From positions 1 through 15,662 of the forward strand of contig JBLIMK010000091.1 of NCBI GenBank assembly GCA_047638715.1: a stretch of 15,662 bases of DNA, in the 5' to 3' direction. The DNA is from SHLQ01 sp047638715. Lineage in GTDB: Bacteria > Actinomycetota > Acidimicrobiia > Acidimicrobiales > SHLQ01. The notes below the pieces were generated by a model, which was not told the DNA's origin, made no database searches, and worked only from the letters and a program-made list of their open reading frames with translations. This document shows, piece by piece, positions 1-7,220 of this stretch (its first letter is position 1; the number at the start of each line of letters is the position of its first letter). Made by a program: the position numbers and the translations under genes.

Positions 1-1281
1 CACGCGGTCGTCGTGTCATGCGCGGTCGCACTGTTGGCTGTGGCACTACCCACCTCGGCTGCTGCGGGTGATGTCGGCATCGACTCGCCCGAAGCCGAGG
101 CGCTGGAAGCTATCGACGGCGCGCTCATTGCGGTGGCTGACGAGCTCGCGTACGCCGAAATGTCGGGTTTGCTCAACGGAACGAGTCCCGCACGGGTCGT
201 TGCTCTCGGTGAGACTCTGGGACTTGGGCGGCCCTCCGACGACGTGCTCTCCGACCGCTTTCTCGAAGTTGACGAAACATTGGGCCCAAAGGCGCTCGAT
301 GAACTCGTCTCGCTCGGGTTGGTCGTCTCTCCGGCGGTTCGCGCAGTGCTCGAATCTGGCACGGTCATTCCTAAAGCTGTGAACTTCGAGGTCTATGTCG
401 TCGCTTATAGCGATCTCATGAGAACACGTGGTCGCCGACTCGGTCGGCCGCAAGTGATCGAAGACGACTTCGCCGACCTGCTCCCCGTCGCACTACCGCT
501 TCGCGCTCCCGCTGGACTCCCGCCGGAACGGTTGCTGCAAGCCGATACCGAGGGCCTCGGTCGAACGCTCGTTGCCCCGCAAGCCGCGACCACGTCCGGG
601 CTGCCGCTCGACGTGGATGAACCCGCGATCTACGGGAGGGCAACTGCGATCTTGCTCGGCTTGCTGGTCATCACCCTCGTTTCACGCCGCCGCCGCACCC
701 GGCACGGACACGAAGCTCTTGGCCCACTCGTCGAGCAGGCGTACCAATCGATCACCGTGCATCAGGAGACAGCTGCGCTCGTGTTCGTCGACGATCTGAC
801 CGGCATTGCGAATCGTCGCCGGTTCGATTCAGATGTCGAGGTCATGATGGACGTGGCGGCCCACGAAAGAACGCCTGTTTCGATCGCCATGTTCGATGTC
901 GACCACCTCAAGTCCTTCAATGACAACAACGGACACGTGGCCGGCGACGAGGTCTTGCGCTCGGTCGCCGAGCTCATCGCAAGCAATCTTCGTTCGTCCG
1001 ATGTCGTCTACCGATATGGCGGTGAAGAGTTTGTTGCGCTCTTGCCGGGTGCTGATGTCGACGATGCCTATGAGGTCGTCGAACGTATCCGTGAGGTCGT
1101 GGAGCGGACCGAATTTGAGGGCGAGGCGACCCAACCCTCAGGTTGCGTCACGTTGTCCGTCGGAATCGCGGTCGCGCCGCTCGACGAGTCGACGAACGTC
1201 GTGCATGCGGCCGACATGGCCCTGCACGAAGCGAAAATGTCGGGCCGCAACCGAGTGGTGATCGAAGCCTCGCTGACCTAG
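1..1281 (+). CDS. Membrane-anchored diguanylate cyclase (GGDEF), 5' end outside window
   Basis: Probably makes cyclic di-GMP from two GTP on the cytoplasmic side of the membrane. Residues are numbered from the GTG at 13, but the frame is open to base 1 and this start gives a signal sequence without a basic n-region, so the true start is probably upstream. A hydrophobic leader ends in an A-x-A-like site near residues 15-18. About 185 residues of unrecognised, probably extracytoplasmic sequence follow, then one membrane helix at about 206-224 with a basic RRRR stop-transfer run. The GGDEF domain covers about 255-418, opening with DDLTGIANRRRF at 260. The active-site motif GGEEF is at 336-340. 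An RxxD inhibitory I-site (R327, D330) sits exactly five residues before it, so product feedback control is likely. No EAL domain follows. The downstream lipoprotein begins 32 bases later on the same strand, so co-transcription is possible. The activating signal is unknown. Confidence 0.9.
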   Translation, partial: HAVVVSCAVALLAVALPTSAAAGDVGIDSPEAEALEAIDGALIAVADELAYAEMSGLLNGTSPARVVALGETLGLGRPSDDVLSDRFLEVDETLGPKALDELVSLGLVVSPAVRAVLESGTVIPKAVNFEVYVVAYSDLMRTRGRRLGRPQVIEDDFADLLPVALPLRAPAGLPPERLLQADTEGLGRTLVAPQAATTSGLPLDVDEPAIYGRATAILLGLLVITLVSRRRRTRHGHEALGPLVEQAYQSITVHQETAALVFVDDLTGIANRRRFDSDVEVMMDVAAHERTPVSIAMFDVDHLKSFNDNNGHVAGDEVLRSVAELIASNLRSSDVVYRYGGEEFVALLPGADVDDAYEVVERIREVVERTEFEGEATQPSGCVTLSVGIAVAPLDESTNVVHAADMALHEAKMSGRNRVVIEASLT

Positions 1282-1313
1282 CCGTGTCCCGGGAGCTGGC
1301 TAGTCTCCTGGTT

Positions 1314-2021
1314 ATGGGCAGAATCCGCTGGGTCATCGCGATTCTTGTCGCTCTCGGAATTCTTGGCACTGGTTGTGGCGGGGAAGACCTCGGCGGACCA
1401 AAGCTCGCCCAAGACGCTGATGCTCTCCAAGCACAGAGTGCCGAGGTCATGGGTGCCGTGACAAGTGTGCGGTTTACCCTCGCCCGCACCGGCGCGCCGG
1501 TCTTTATTGATCAGGTCGAATCGATCGCGCTCGATGCGATCGAGGGTCGTTTTACCGTACCGGGGTCTGCGGATGCGATTCTGCAGGTGACCGTGAACGG
1601 GTCCCTTCGCACGAAACTCGGCGCGGTGGCAATCGACGATGAGGTCTGGCTCTCGAATCCGGTGACCGGCAAGTTCGAGACGTTGCCGCTCGGTTTCGAC
1701 ATCGATCCCAGTCTGTTCTTTGATCCCAGGGGCGGGTGGCAACCGCTGATCGCGGGCCTCACCAACGTCGCCTTCGTCGCCGAGGAAGATCGAAGCGGGA
1801 CCCGTTACCACCTGACCGGCACCGCTCCGGCCGACCGAATGCAAGCGATCACCGCAGGATTGGTTCGCGGCCAAGATGTCGACCTCGACATTTGGCTCCA
1901 TCCGGTAACCGCTGCGGTCACGGCGGTCGAGTTCTCGACCGATTTCGACGGGGCACTGAGCGACTGGGTTCTCGAGCTGCTCGACTACGGCGAGGCGTTC
2001 GAGATCGCTCCGCCGGAATGA
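1314..2021 (+). CDS. lprG: LppX/LprG-family lipoprotein
   Basis: Predicted lipid-binding lipoprotein of 235 residues, close to the 236 of mycobacterial LprG. The N terminus has basic residues, a hydrophobic stretch (about 7-18) and a lipobox-like LGTGC with Cys21; glycine at -3 is atypical, so the exact lipidation signal is slightly degenerate. The rest fits the LppX_LprAFG fold family: a helix with the VRFTLARTG-type segment, then alternating strands (GRFTVPGSADAILQV, DEVWLSNPVTGKF, RYHLTGTAP, DIWLHPVT) ending in a VEFSTDF strand. ATG at 1314 is the first start giving a proper signal peptide. The stop overlaps the start of the MFS transporter by ATGA, so the two are translationally coupled. 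That pairing is the layout of lprG-Rv1410c in mycobacteria, where the pair moves triacylglycerides and lipoglycans from the inner membrane. The lprG assignment rests on family and context; another LppX-type paralogue is possible. Confidence 0.8.
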   Translation: MGRIRWVIAILVALGILGTGCGGEDLGGPKLAQDADALQAQSAEVMGAVTSVRFTLARTGAPVFIDQVESIALDAIEGRFTVPGSADAILQVTVNGSLRTKLGAVAIDDEVWLSNPVTGKFETLPLGFDIDPSLFFDPRGGWQPLIAGLTNVAFVAEEDRSGTRYHLTGTAPADRMQAITAGLVRGQDVDLDIWLHPVTAAVTAVEFSTDFDGALSDWVLELLDYGEAFEIAPPE

Positions 2022-4243
2022 CCCGTTCCTTTGAGATGACAAGGCGACAAGCATCGCCGACCGCGATCCTCTGGGCAGTTGGGTTCGCGGTGTTCGTCGC
2101 CGCAGACGACCTCACCGTCGTCACCACGATGTTGCGACCGATCATCAACGATCTGGGGCTGACGTTGCCCGACGGTCTCGACGATGCAGCGTGGATCGTC
2201 AACGTCTACCTGATCGCGTTCGTCTCGGTAATGCCGCTCGCTGGTCGGTTGAGTGACGTCATTGGTCGGAGGATGTTGTTCGTCCTCGCCTACTTGGTGT
2301 TCCTCGTGGGGACCATCGTCATCCCGTTGTCGTCATCGATGGCGCCATTTCTCATCGGCCGGGTGCTGACCGCCATCGGTGGTGGGGCGATGGTCCCGGT
2401 CGCGTTGGCCGTCGTCGGAGACGTGTTTACAGACGCGAAACGAGCCCGAGCGCTCGGTGGTCTCGGCGCGATCGAAACAATGGGTTGGGTGTGGGGTCCG
2501 CTCTACGGCGCGCTCCTCGTGCGCTTTCTCGACTGGCGCTGGCAGTTCTGGCTCAACATTCCTCTGGCGATCGTCGGAATGGCGCTCGCCTGGTGGGCGC
2601 TCGCTGGCGTCGATGAACGGCCGCGTGAAGGCCGTGTCGATTGGACTGGCGCGGTGTTGTTGGCCCTCACCCTGGTCGCTCTCGACCTTGCGCTGCTCGG
2701 CAACGCCGAGATTCAAAGCGTTTCGGGCCTCGAAGAGTTGCAGGGCGGCAGCGGCTTCGACTTTCGGTTGTTGTTCCCTGTTGCGATCGTCCTCGGTGGT
2801 CTTTTCGTTTGGCACGAACGGCGCTCGCCCGACCCGCTGATCGACCCGTCATTCTTCCGAAGTCGAAACCTTCGTATCGCGCTCATCATCAACCTTCTCG
2901 TGGGCGCAGCGCTGATTATCGCCATGGTCGACGTGCCGATCTTTGTGAATGCGATCGAGGTCAACCTCGAGCGCTCCGCGGTTTTGGCCGGCTGGATCCT
3001 GGCGGCCCTTACCGCCGCGATGGCGCTCGCCTCGTGGGTCGGAGGGCGTTTGGCCGAACGGTATGCGTATCGCACCCCGACCGTCATTGGGATGGCTGCC
3101 GCCTCGATCGCTCTGCTCGTGATGGGCCTCACGTGGGATCCCGATATTTCCTATGCCTTCGGCGCCGCTCAGCTAGCGCTCTTAGGCGCTGGCCTCGGTC
3201 TGGTCTTTGCGCCCACGACGGCCACGGTGGTCGATGCATCACCGCCGAGCCAACGAGGCGCGGCAGCCGCGATCGTGATGATCGTCCGCCTCGTAGGGCT
3301 GAGCGTGGGGCTGGCTGCGTTGACCGCCTGGGGGCTTGGCAGGTTCAACGAGCTTCGTCAGAACCTCGAGCTTCCATCGATCACCGATCCCGGGTTTCAA
3401 GAGGCCATTACCGAGGCATCGGCGAGGCTCACCGCGGACGCGGTCTCCGAAACGTTTCTGGCGGCCTCGGCGGTATGTGCCGTCGGCGTCATCATCGCCT
3501 TATTCGCACGGTCAACACAGGAGGCTCCTATGGCCCCGAAAGAAAATGACGACACTGCACCGACCTGGATTCCGGCAGCACTCGCCGTGCTCGCCATCGG
3601 GCTGATCGGCGCGCTCATCGGCTTGGCGATTGTTTTCTCATCCCTGAATGACACCAAGGACGAACTGGCCTTCACGAATGCCGAACTCATACGAGTCGAG
3701 GAGGGCGCAGCTGGGTCGGCGATCGTGTCGGCGCAAGTCTTGGAGATTGCACGACAGATCTCGGAGCTCGAGCCCCAGATCTCCGAAGGGCTCGACACGG
3801 CCATCGTCGAGCTAGAGAATTTTTCGAATTCGTCGATCGAATTCAACGTCGCCGTCGACGAGACGGTGGTGATCGATACCGAAATCACGATCGATCGTGA
3901 TTTCAGTTTCCCCATTGACGAGATCATCACGATCGATGAGATCATCGCAATCGATCAGACGGTCGACACGACGATCGAGATCGACACCGGCCTCGGCTTC
4001 AAGGTGCCGGTCAACGTGACGGTGCCGGTCAATGTGGATGTTCCCGTGCAGGTCGATGTGCCGATCAAGCTCGATGTTGACGTGCCGATCAACGAGACCG
4101 TCCCGGTTCGGGCCGAGGTGCCGATCAATCTCAACGTGCCGATCGAAGTCAACATCGCCGAGACGGATCTCAAGGTTCTTGCCGATCAGCTCGCGGAAGG
4201 TTTGCGCCAGGTTCAGGCGGTCGTTGGAGACCTCGTGGGTTAA
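2018..4243 (+). CDS. DHA2-type 14-TM MFS transporter (P55/Rv1410c-like) with C-terminal repeat extension
   Basis: Predicted proton-coupled exporter of 741 residues. Start ATG 2018 overlaps the lipoprotein stop; the upstream open frame lies inside the lipoprotein gene and is not used. Fourteen hydrophobic segments can be read over residues about 10-500, with ADDLTVVTTMLRPI in the first helix and the MFS motif AGRLSDVIGRR near 73-85. This size and topology match the DHA2 family and mycobacterial P55 (about 520 residues). The oddity is the remainder. Residues 505-516 (MAPKENDDTAPT) lead into a fifteenth helix (about 517-543), which should put the tail outside the membrane. Then come a polar helical or coiled-coil stretch (about 545-600), hexad repeats at 606-712 and a short final helix. 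I recognise no known domain in the tail. The lipoprotein partner suggests lipid or glycolipid export, with the tail possibly acting in the periplasm. Drug efflux remains an alternative. Confidence 0.88.
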   Translation: MTRSFEMTRRQASPTAILWAVGFAVFVAADDLTVVTTMLRPIINDLGLTLPDGLDDAAWIVNVYLIAFVSVMPLAGRLSDVIGRRMLFVLAYLVFLVGTIVIPLSSSMAPFLIGRVLTAIGGGAMVPVALAVVGDVFTDAKRARALGGLGAIETMGWVWGPLYGALLVRFLDWRWQFWLNIPLAIVGMALAWWALAGVDERPREGRVDWTGAVLLALTLVALDLALLGNAEIQSVSGLEELQGGSGFDFRLLFPVAIVLGGLFVWHERRSPDPLIDPSFFRSRNLRIALIINLLVGAALIIAMVDVPIFVNAIEVNLERSAVLAGWILAALTAAMALASWVGGRLAERYAYRTPTVIGMAAASIALLVMGLTWDPDISYAFGAAQLALLGAGLGLVFAPTTATVVDASPPSQRGAAAAIVMIVRLVGLSVGLAALTAWGLGRFNELRQNLELPSITDPGFQEAITEASARLTADAVSETFLAASAVCAVGVIIALFARSTQEAPMAPKENDDTAPTWIPAALAVLAIGLIGALIGLAIVFSSLNDTKDELAFTNAELIRVEEGAAGSAIVSAQVLEIARQISELEPQISEGLDTAIVELENFSNSSIEFNVAVDETVVIDTEITIDRDFSFPIDEIITIDEIIAIDQTVDTTIEIDTGLGFKVPVNVTVPVNVDVPVQVDVPIKLDVDVPINETVPVRAEVPINLNVPIEVNIAETDLKVLADQLAEGLRQVQAVVGDLVG
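3519..4243 (+). other. Internal Shine-Dalgarno and in-frame ATG for a separate 237-residue C-terminal product
   Basis: Inside the transporter gene, AGGAGG at 3519-3524 stands five bases before an in-frame ATG at 3530. This is one of the best ribosome-binding sites in the window. It lies exactly between the fourteenth MFS helix and the extra hydrophobic helix. Initiation here would give a signal-anchored protein of 237 residues: a short cytoplasmic N terminus, one helix, a probable coiled coil and the hexad-repeat region. The tail may therefore be made both fused and free, or the fusion may derive from two adjacent genes whose stop was lost. The site is visible in the sequence; its use is an inference. 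Confidence 0.4.
3833..4153 (+). repeat. Hexapeptide-repeat region coding for residues 606-712 of the transporter tail
   Basis: The encoded protein has a six-residue period. The second half is most regular: eight copies of V-P-[VI]-x-x-x begin at residues 663, 669, 675, 681, 689, 695, 701 and 707, with one two-residue slip after the fourth. The first half repeats a looser pattern of paired Ile/Val followed by Asp (for example EIITID, EIIAID, VVIDTE). Hydrophobic residues alternate with Pro, Asn, Asp or Thr, as expected for beta strands with one greasy and one polar face. The DNA repeats only approximately (gtgccggtcaa, gtgccgatcaa), so this is a protein repeat maintained by selection rather than a fresh tandem duplication. 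It is not the classic LbH hexapeptide consensus. Confidence 0.8.
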
Positions 4244-4258
4244 GCCGGTCCGTCGCGG

Positions 4259-4286
4259 TTGACAGAATATGACACAGAACTATCAT
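4259..4286 (+). promoter_or_regulatory. Promoter of the paa operon
   Basis: A perfect -35 hexamer TTGACA at 4259-4264 is followed after 16 bases by TATCAT at 4281-4286, which matches the -10 consensus at five of six positions. Transcription would start near 4293, about 30 bases before the GTG start of the first paa gene. The TTGACA also lies at a possible TTG codon of the same frame, which argues that the longer reading is not the real protein start. Confidence 0.7.
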
Positions 4287-4311
4287 GGCGATATGTATTC
4301 GTGTGTCATAT
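4267..4311. promoter_or_regulatory. Inverted-repeat operator candidate over the paa promoter
   Basis: ATATGACACA (4267-4276) and TGTGTCATAT (4302-4311) form a perfect 10-bp inverted repeat with 25 bases between the arms. The left arm lies in the -35/-10 spacer. The right arm lies just downstream of the expected transcription start and next to the ribosome-binding site GAGG (4313-4316). This is a good placement for a repressor operator. The encoded PaaX is the natural candidate, but the arms do not resemble the E. coli PaaX box as I recall it, so the binding protein is not established. Confidence 0.55.
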
Positions 4312-4321
4312 CGAGGTATCT

Positions 4322-5149
4322 GTGATCGTTGTGATCGGGGGTGGAACGATGGGCGGCGGTATCGCGGTCAGCTTCGTCCTGGCGGGGGAGTCCGTTCGGA
4401 TCGTCGAAGGATCGGATGAACTGGTCCAGGCCGCGGACGGTCGGGTCCGGGCGTCGCTCGTACGGGCGGCTGAAAGGCGCGGTCGCAGCGACGAGATCGA
4501 GGCGCTGCAGAAGCTCCTGCATTTCGACACCGAGCATCGTCCCGGTGGAGTCGAGCTCGTCATCGAAGCTGTCCCCGAAGATACGGCGCTGAAACAGAAG
4601 ATCTTCTCGAGTATCGAAGGGATCTACGACGGATCGACCATCTTTGGTTCGAACACGAGCTCGCTTTCAATCACGGAGATCGCATCGGTTCTCGAACGCC
4701 CCAAACGTTTCGTCGGAATGCACTTCTTCAATCCGGTACCCGCATCGAATTTGGTCGAGATTGTGGTGGGCGCCGAGACGAGTGAGGCCACGACCAACCG
4801 GGTCGTCGAGCTCGCGGTGCTCCTCGACAAAACCCCGATCGTCGTTCAAGACTCGCCAGGGTTTGCGTCGAGTCGGCTGGGTCTGACCCTCGGCCTCGAG
4901 GCGATCCGCATGGTCGAGAGTGGGGTTGCGTCGGCCGAAGACATCGACGCTGCCATGACCCTCGGCTACAAACACCCGATCGGGCCATTGAAGCTGACCG
5001 ACCTCGTCGGTGTCGACGTCCGGTTGGCGATCGCCGAACACCTCGCCGAGACACTTGGCGAGCGCTTCGAGCCCCCGCAGCTGATGCGCGACATGGTGGC
5101 CGAAGGGAAACTCGGCGAGAAGAGCGGGGAGGGTTTCTATGTCTGGTGA
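4322..5149 (+). CDS. paaH: 3-hydroxyacyl-CoA dehydrogenase of the phenylacetate pathway
   Basis: NAD-dependent oxidation of a 3-hydroxyacyl-CoA, in this context probably 3-hydroxyadipyl-CoA to 3-oxoadipyl-CoA. The GTG at 4322 is chosen because GAGG lies five bases upstream, the promoter lies just before it, and it places the Rossmann motif IGGGTMGGG at residues 5-13. The product has 275 residues, the size of single-domain FadB2/Hbd-type enzymes, shorter than the two-unit E. coli PaaH of 475. Visible active-site elements are S113 in NTSSL, H134 in GMHFFNP and E146 in NLVEIV, with the same spacing as Ser137, His158 and Glu170 of the human enzyme. The position matching human Asn208 reads Ser184 (PGFASSR). 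The C-terminal GEKSGEGFY motif is intact. The last 11 bases overlap paaZ. The symbol reflects operon context; a general beta-oxidation role is possible. Confidence 0.85.
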   Translation: MIVVIGGGTMGGGIAVSFVLAGESVRIVEGSDELVQAADGRVRASLVRAAERRGRSDEIEALQKLLHFDTEHRPGGVELVIEAVPEDTALKQKIFSSIEGIYDGSTIFGSNTSSLSITEIASVLERPKRFVGMHFFNPVPASNLVEIVVGAETSEATTNRVVELAVLLDKTPIVVQDSPGFASSRLGLTLGLEAIRMVESGVASAEDIDAAMTLGYKHPIGPLKLTDLVGVDVRLAIAEHLAETLGERFEPPQLMRDMVAEGKLGEKSGEGFYVW

Positions 5150-7220
5150 TTCGTTGTCTGGTGACGTGCTGGAGCATTACGTCGCAGGGCGTTGGATTGC
5201 AGGTGGATCGGGCGGTCAGAAGTACGTCAACGCAACGACTGGCGAGCGCCTTGGCACGGTGTCGTCCGACGGGCTCGACATGGCGGCGATCGTCGAACAT
5301 GCACGCACCGATGGCAACCCCGCTGTTTCGGCGCTTTCGTTTCACGAGCGAGCGACGATCTTGCGCAACGTCGGGAAGTTGTTGCTCGACGACGAGGTGA
5401 AGGCTTCGCTCTACGGGTTGTCCGCGCTCACCGGGGCAACAGGGAAGGACAGCTGGGTCGATATCGATGGTGGCGCGGGTGTGCTGCTCGCCTATGCGAG
5501 CAAGGGTCGTAAGGAGCTGCCGAACGCAACGGTCATCGTCGATGGTGCCTATGAACCGCTGTCCCGAGACGGCTCGTTCGGCGCGATCCACGTTCGGACT
5601 TCGCGCACCGGTGTGGCGGTGCAGATCAATGCCTACAACTTTCCGGTTTGGGGCATGCTCGAGAAGTTCGCACCGAGCTTTCTGGCCGGTCTTCCGAGCA
5701 TCGTCAAGCCAGCTCCGCAGACGGCGTTTCTGACGCAGGCCGCGGTGCGCGTGATCATCGACAGCGGGTTGCTCCCGGAGGGCTCGCTGCAATTGATCTG
5801 CGGCGGTCCGGGCGATCTTCTCGACCATCTCGACGGACAGGACAGTGTTGCCTTCACCGGCTCGGCAACAACCGGCGCCATCATTCGTTCGCACGAGAAT
5901 CTCGTCGCCAAGTCGGTGCACGTGACGACGGAGACCGACTCGATCAATTCCGCCGTCCTGGCACCCAGCGCGTCTCCGGGTACACCGGAGTTCGATCTCT
6001 TCGTCGCCGAGGTGGTCAGCGAGATGACCACAAAGGCTGGGCAGAAGTGCACCGCAATCCGTCGAGTGTTTGCTCCCGAAGCCCATGTCGAAGCGGCATC
6101 GGAAGCCGTGTCGGCTGCGCTGGCCCTCGTTGTCATCGGCGATCCGGCCATCGAGGCGGTCACGATGGGAGCCTTGATCGACGGAGATCAACGCGAGCGG
6201 GTTCGCGAGTCCATCGCCCAACTCTCGATGGCCGCGGATGTTGTCTTCGGTGGAGCGAGTTCCGATGCGGTTGCCGTAGTCGGAGCGGACGCTGAGGCTG
6301 GAGCCTTCGTCGCTCCGACGCTGTTGCGGGCCACCGATCGGTTCGCCGATGTCATCCACTCGATCGAAGCCTTCGGTCCGGTCTCCACCGTCGTGCCGTA
6401 TGCCTCGGTGGCTGAGGCGATCGACCTGGTCGCCCGCGGTGGAGGCAGTCTCGTGGCATCTGTGTACGGAAGCGATGTCGACGAAATCGCAGAGCTCGCA
6501 AAAGGCATCGCCTCGCATCACGGTCGTGTGCTCGTGGTCGACGAGACGATGGCGAAGGCCAATACCGGGCATGGCGCTCCGCTGCCGAACCTCATCCATG
6601 GCGGCCCAGGCCGAGCGGGCGGGGGAGAAGAGCTCGGCGGCGTGCGCAGCGTCTTTAGCCACATGCAGCGCACCGCAGTGCAGGGCAGCCCGGGGATGCT
6701 TACGGCGATCGGCGGCGAATACATCACCGGCGCGCCGACGATGGACAAGGGACACCCATTCCGTCTGACGTTTGACGACCTCAACATCGGCGACTCGTTG
6801 ACGACCGATTCGCGGGTCGTGACCTCGGCCGATATCTCACACTTCGCCGATTTCACGGGCGACACGTTTTATGCACACATGGACGAAGCGGCGGCCGCTC
6901 GGAGTCCGATCTTCGGCGGCATCGTGGCCCACGGTTACCTCGTCCTCTCGTTTGCTGCCGGCCTGTTCGTCGACCCACCGGAGGGCCCAGTGTTGGCCAA
7001 CTACGGCATCGACCGACTTCGCTTCGCCACACCCACCAGGCCGGGCGACGAGATCCATGCCGTGCTCACATGCAAGCGCAAGACGCAGCTCGACAGCCGG
7101 GGTTATGGCGAGGTCGCGTGGGACACCAAGGTCATCAACCAGAAGGGCGAAGTGGCCGCCGCGTACGACGTGCTCACCATGGTCGCTAACGCCCCCGGAC
7201 TTAACGGAGCCCCCTTATGA
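5139..7220 (+). CDS. paaZ: PaaZ: oxepin-CoA hydrolase / 3-oxo-5,6-didehydrosuberyl-CoA semialdehyde dehydrogenase
   Basis: Bifunctional enzyme that opens the oxepin-CoA ring by hydrolysis and oxidises the resulting reactive aldehyde with NADP. It has 693 residues, close to the usual 680-690. Residues about 9-525 are an aldehyde dehydrogenase: AYNFPVWG at 165-172, general base E265 in TTETDS and nucleophile C304 in AGQKCTA. The 39-residue spacing equals that of E256 and C295 in E. coli PaaZ. Residues about 540-690 are a MaoC-like hot-dog hydratase with D575 and H580 in FTGDTFYAH, matching D561 and H566 of E. coli. Both active sites look complete. Start ATG 5139 lies inside the end of the dehydrogenase gene after GGGAGGG, and the stop overlaps paaA by ATGA, so translation is probably coupled on both sides. 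Confidence 0.95.
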   Translation: MSGDSLSGDVLEHYVAGRWIAGGSGGQKYVNATTGERLGTVSSDGLDMAAIVEHARTDGNPAVSALSFHERATILRNVGKLLLDDEVKASLYGLSALTGATGKDSWVDIDGGAGVLLAYASKGRKELPNATVIVDGAYEPLSRDGSFGAIHVRTSRTGVAVQINAYNFPVWGMLEKFAPSFLAGLPSIVKPAPQTAFLTQAAVRVIIDSGLLPEGSLQLICGGPGDLLDHLDGQDSVAFTGSATTGAIIRSHENLVAKSVHVTTETDSINSAVLAPSASPGTPEFDLFVAEVVSEMTTKAGQKCTAIRRVFAPEAHVEAASEAVSAALALVVIGDPAIEAVTMGALIDGDQRERVRESIAQLSMAADVVFGGASSDAVAVVGADAEAGAFVAPTLLRATDRFADVIHSIEAFGPVSTVVPYASVAEAIDLVARGGGSLVASVYGSDVDEIAELAKGIASHHGRVLVVDETMAKANTGHGAPLPNLIHGGPGRAGGGEELGGVRSVFSHMQRTAVQGSPGMLTAIGGEYITGAPTMDKGHPFRLTFDDLNIGDSLTTDSRVVTSADISHFADFTGDTFYAHMDEAAAARSPIFGGIVAHGYLVLSFAAGLFVDPPEGPVLANYGIDRLRFATPTRPGDEIHAVLTCKRKTQLDSRGYGEVAWDTKVINQKGEVAAAYDVLTMVANAPGLNGAPL

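Noticed and set aside
557..574. TCGAACGCTCGTTGCC as a second LexA box
   Set aside because: Only the left half matches; the right half is GTTGCC, and it lies inside the cyclase coding region.
4004..4159. Regularly spaced DNA repeats resembling a short CRISPR or tandem array
   Set aside because: The units are about 18 bases, diverged at third positions and in frame, with no unique spacers; this is a coding repeat.
4259..4321. A 21-residue longer N terminus for the dehydrogenase from the TTG at 4259
   Set aside because: The TTG coincides with the -35 hexamer, transcription would start downstream of it, and the Rossmann motif normally begins within a few residues of the N terminus.
4728..6755. 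A long open frame of 675 codons on the minus strand opposite the dehydrogenase and paaZ
   Set aside because: Its product is Arg/His-rich without recognisable domains, and it lies opposite two well-conserved enzymes; long antisense frames are expected in high-GC coding DNA.
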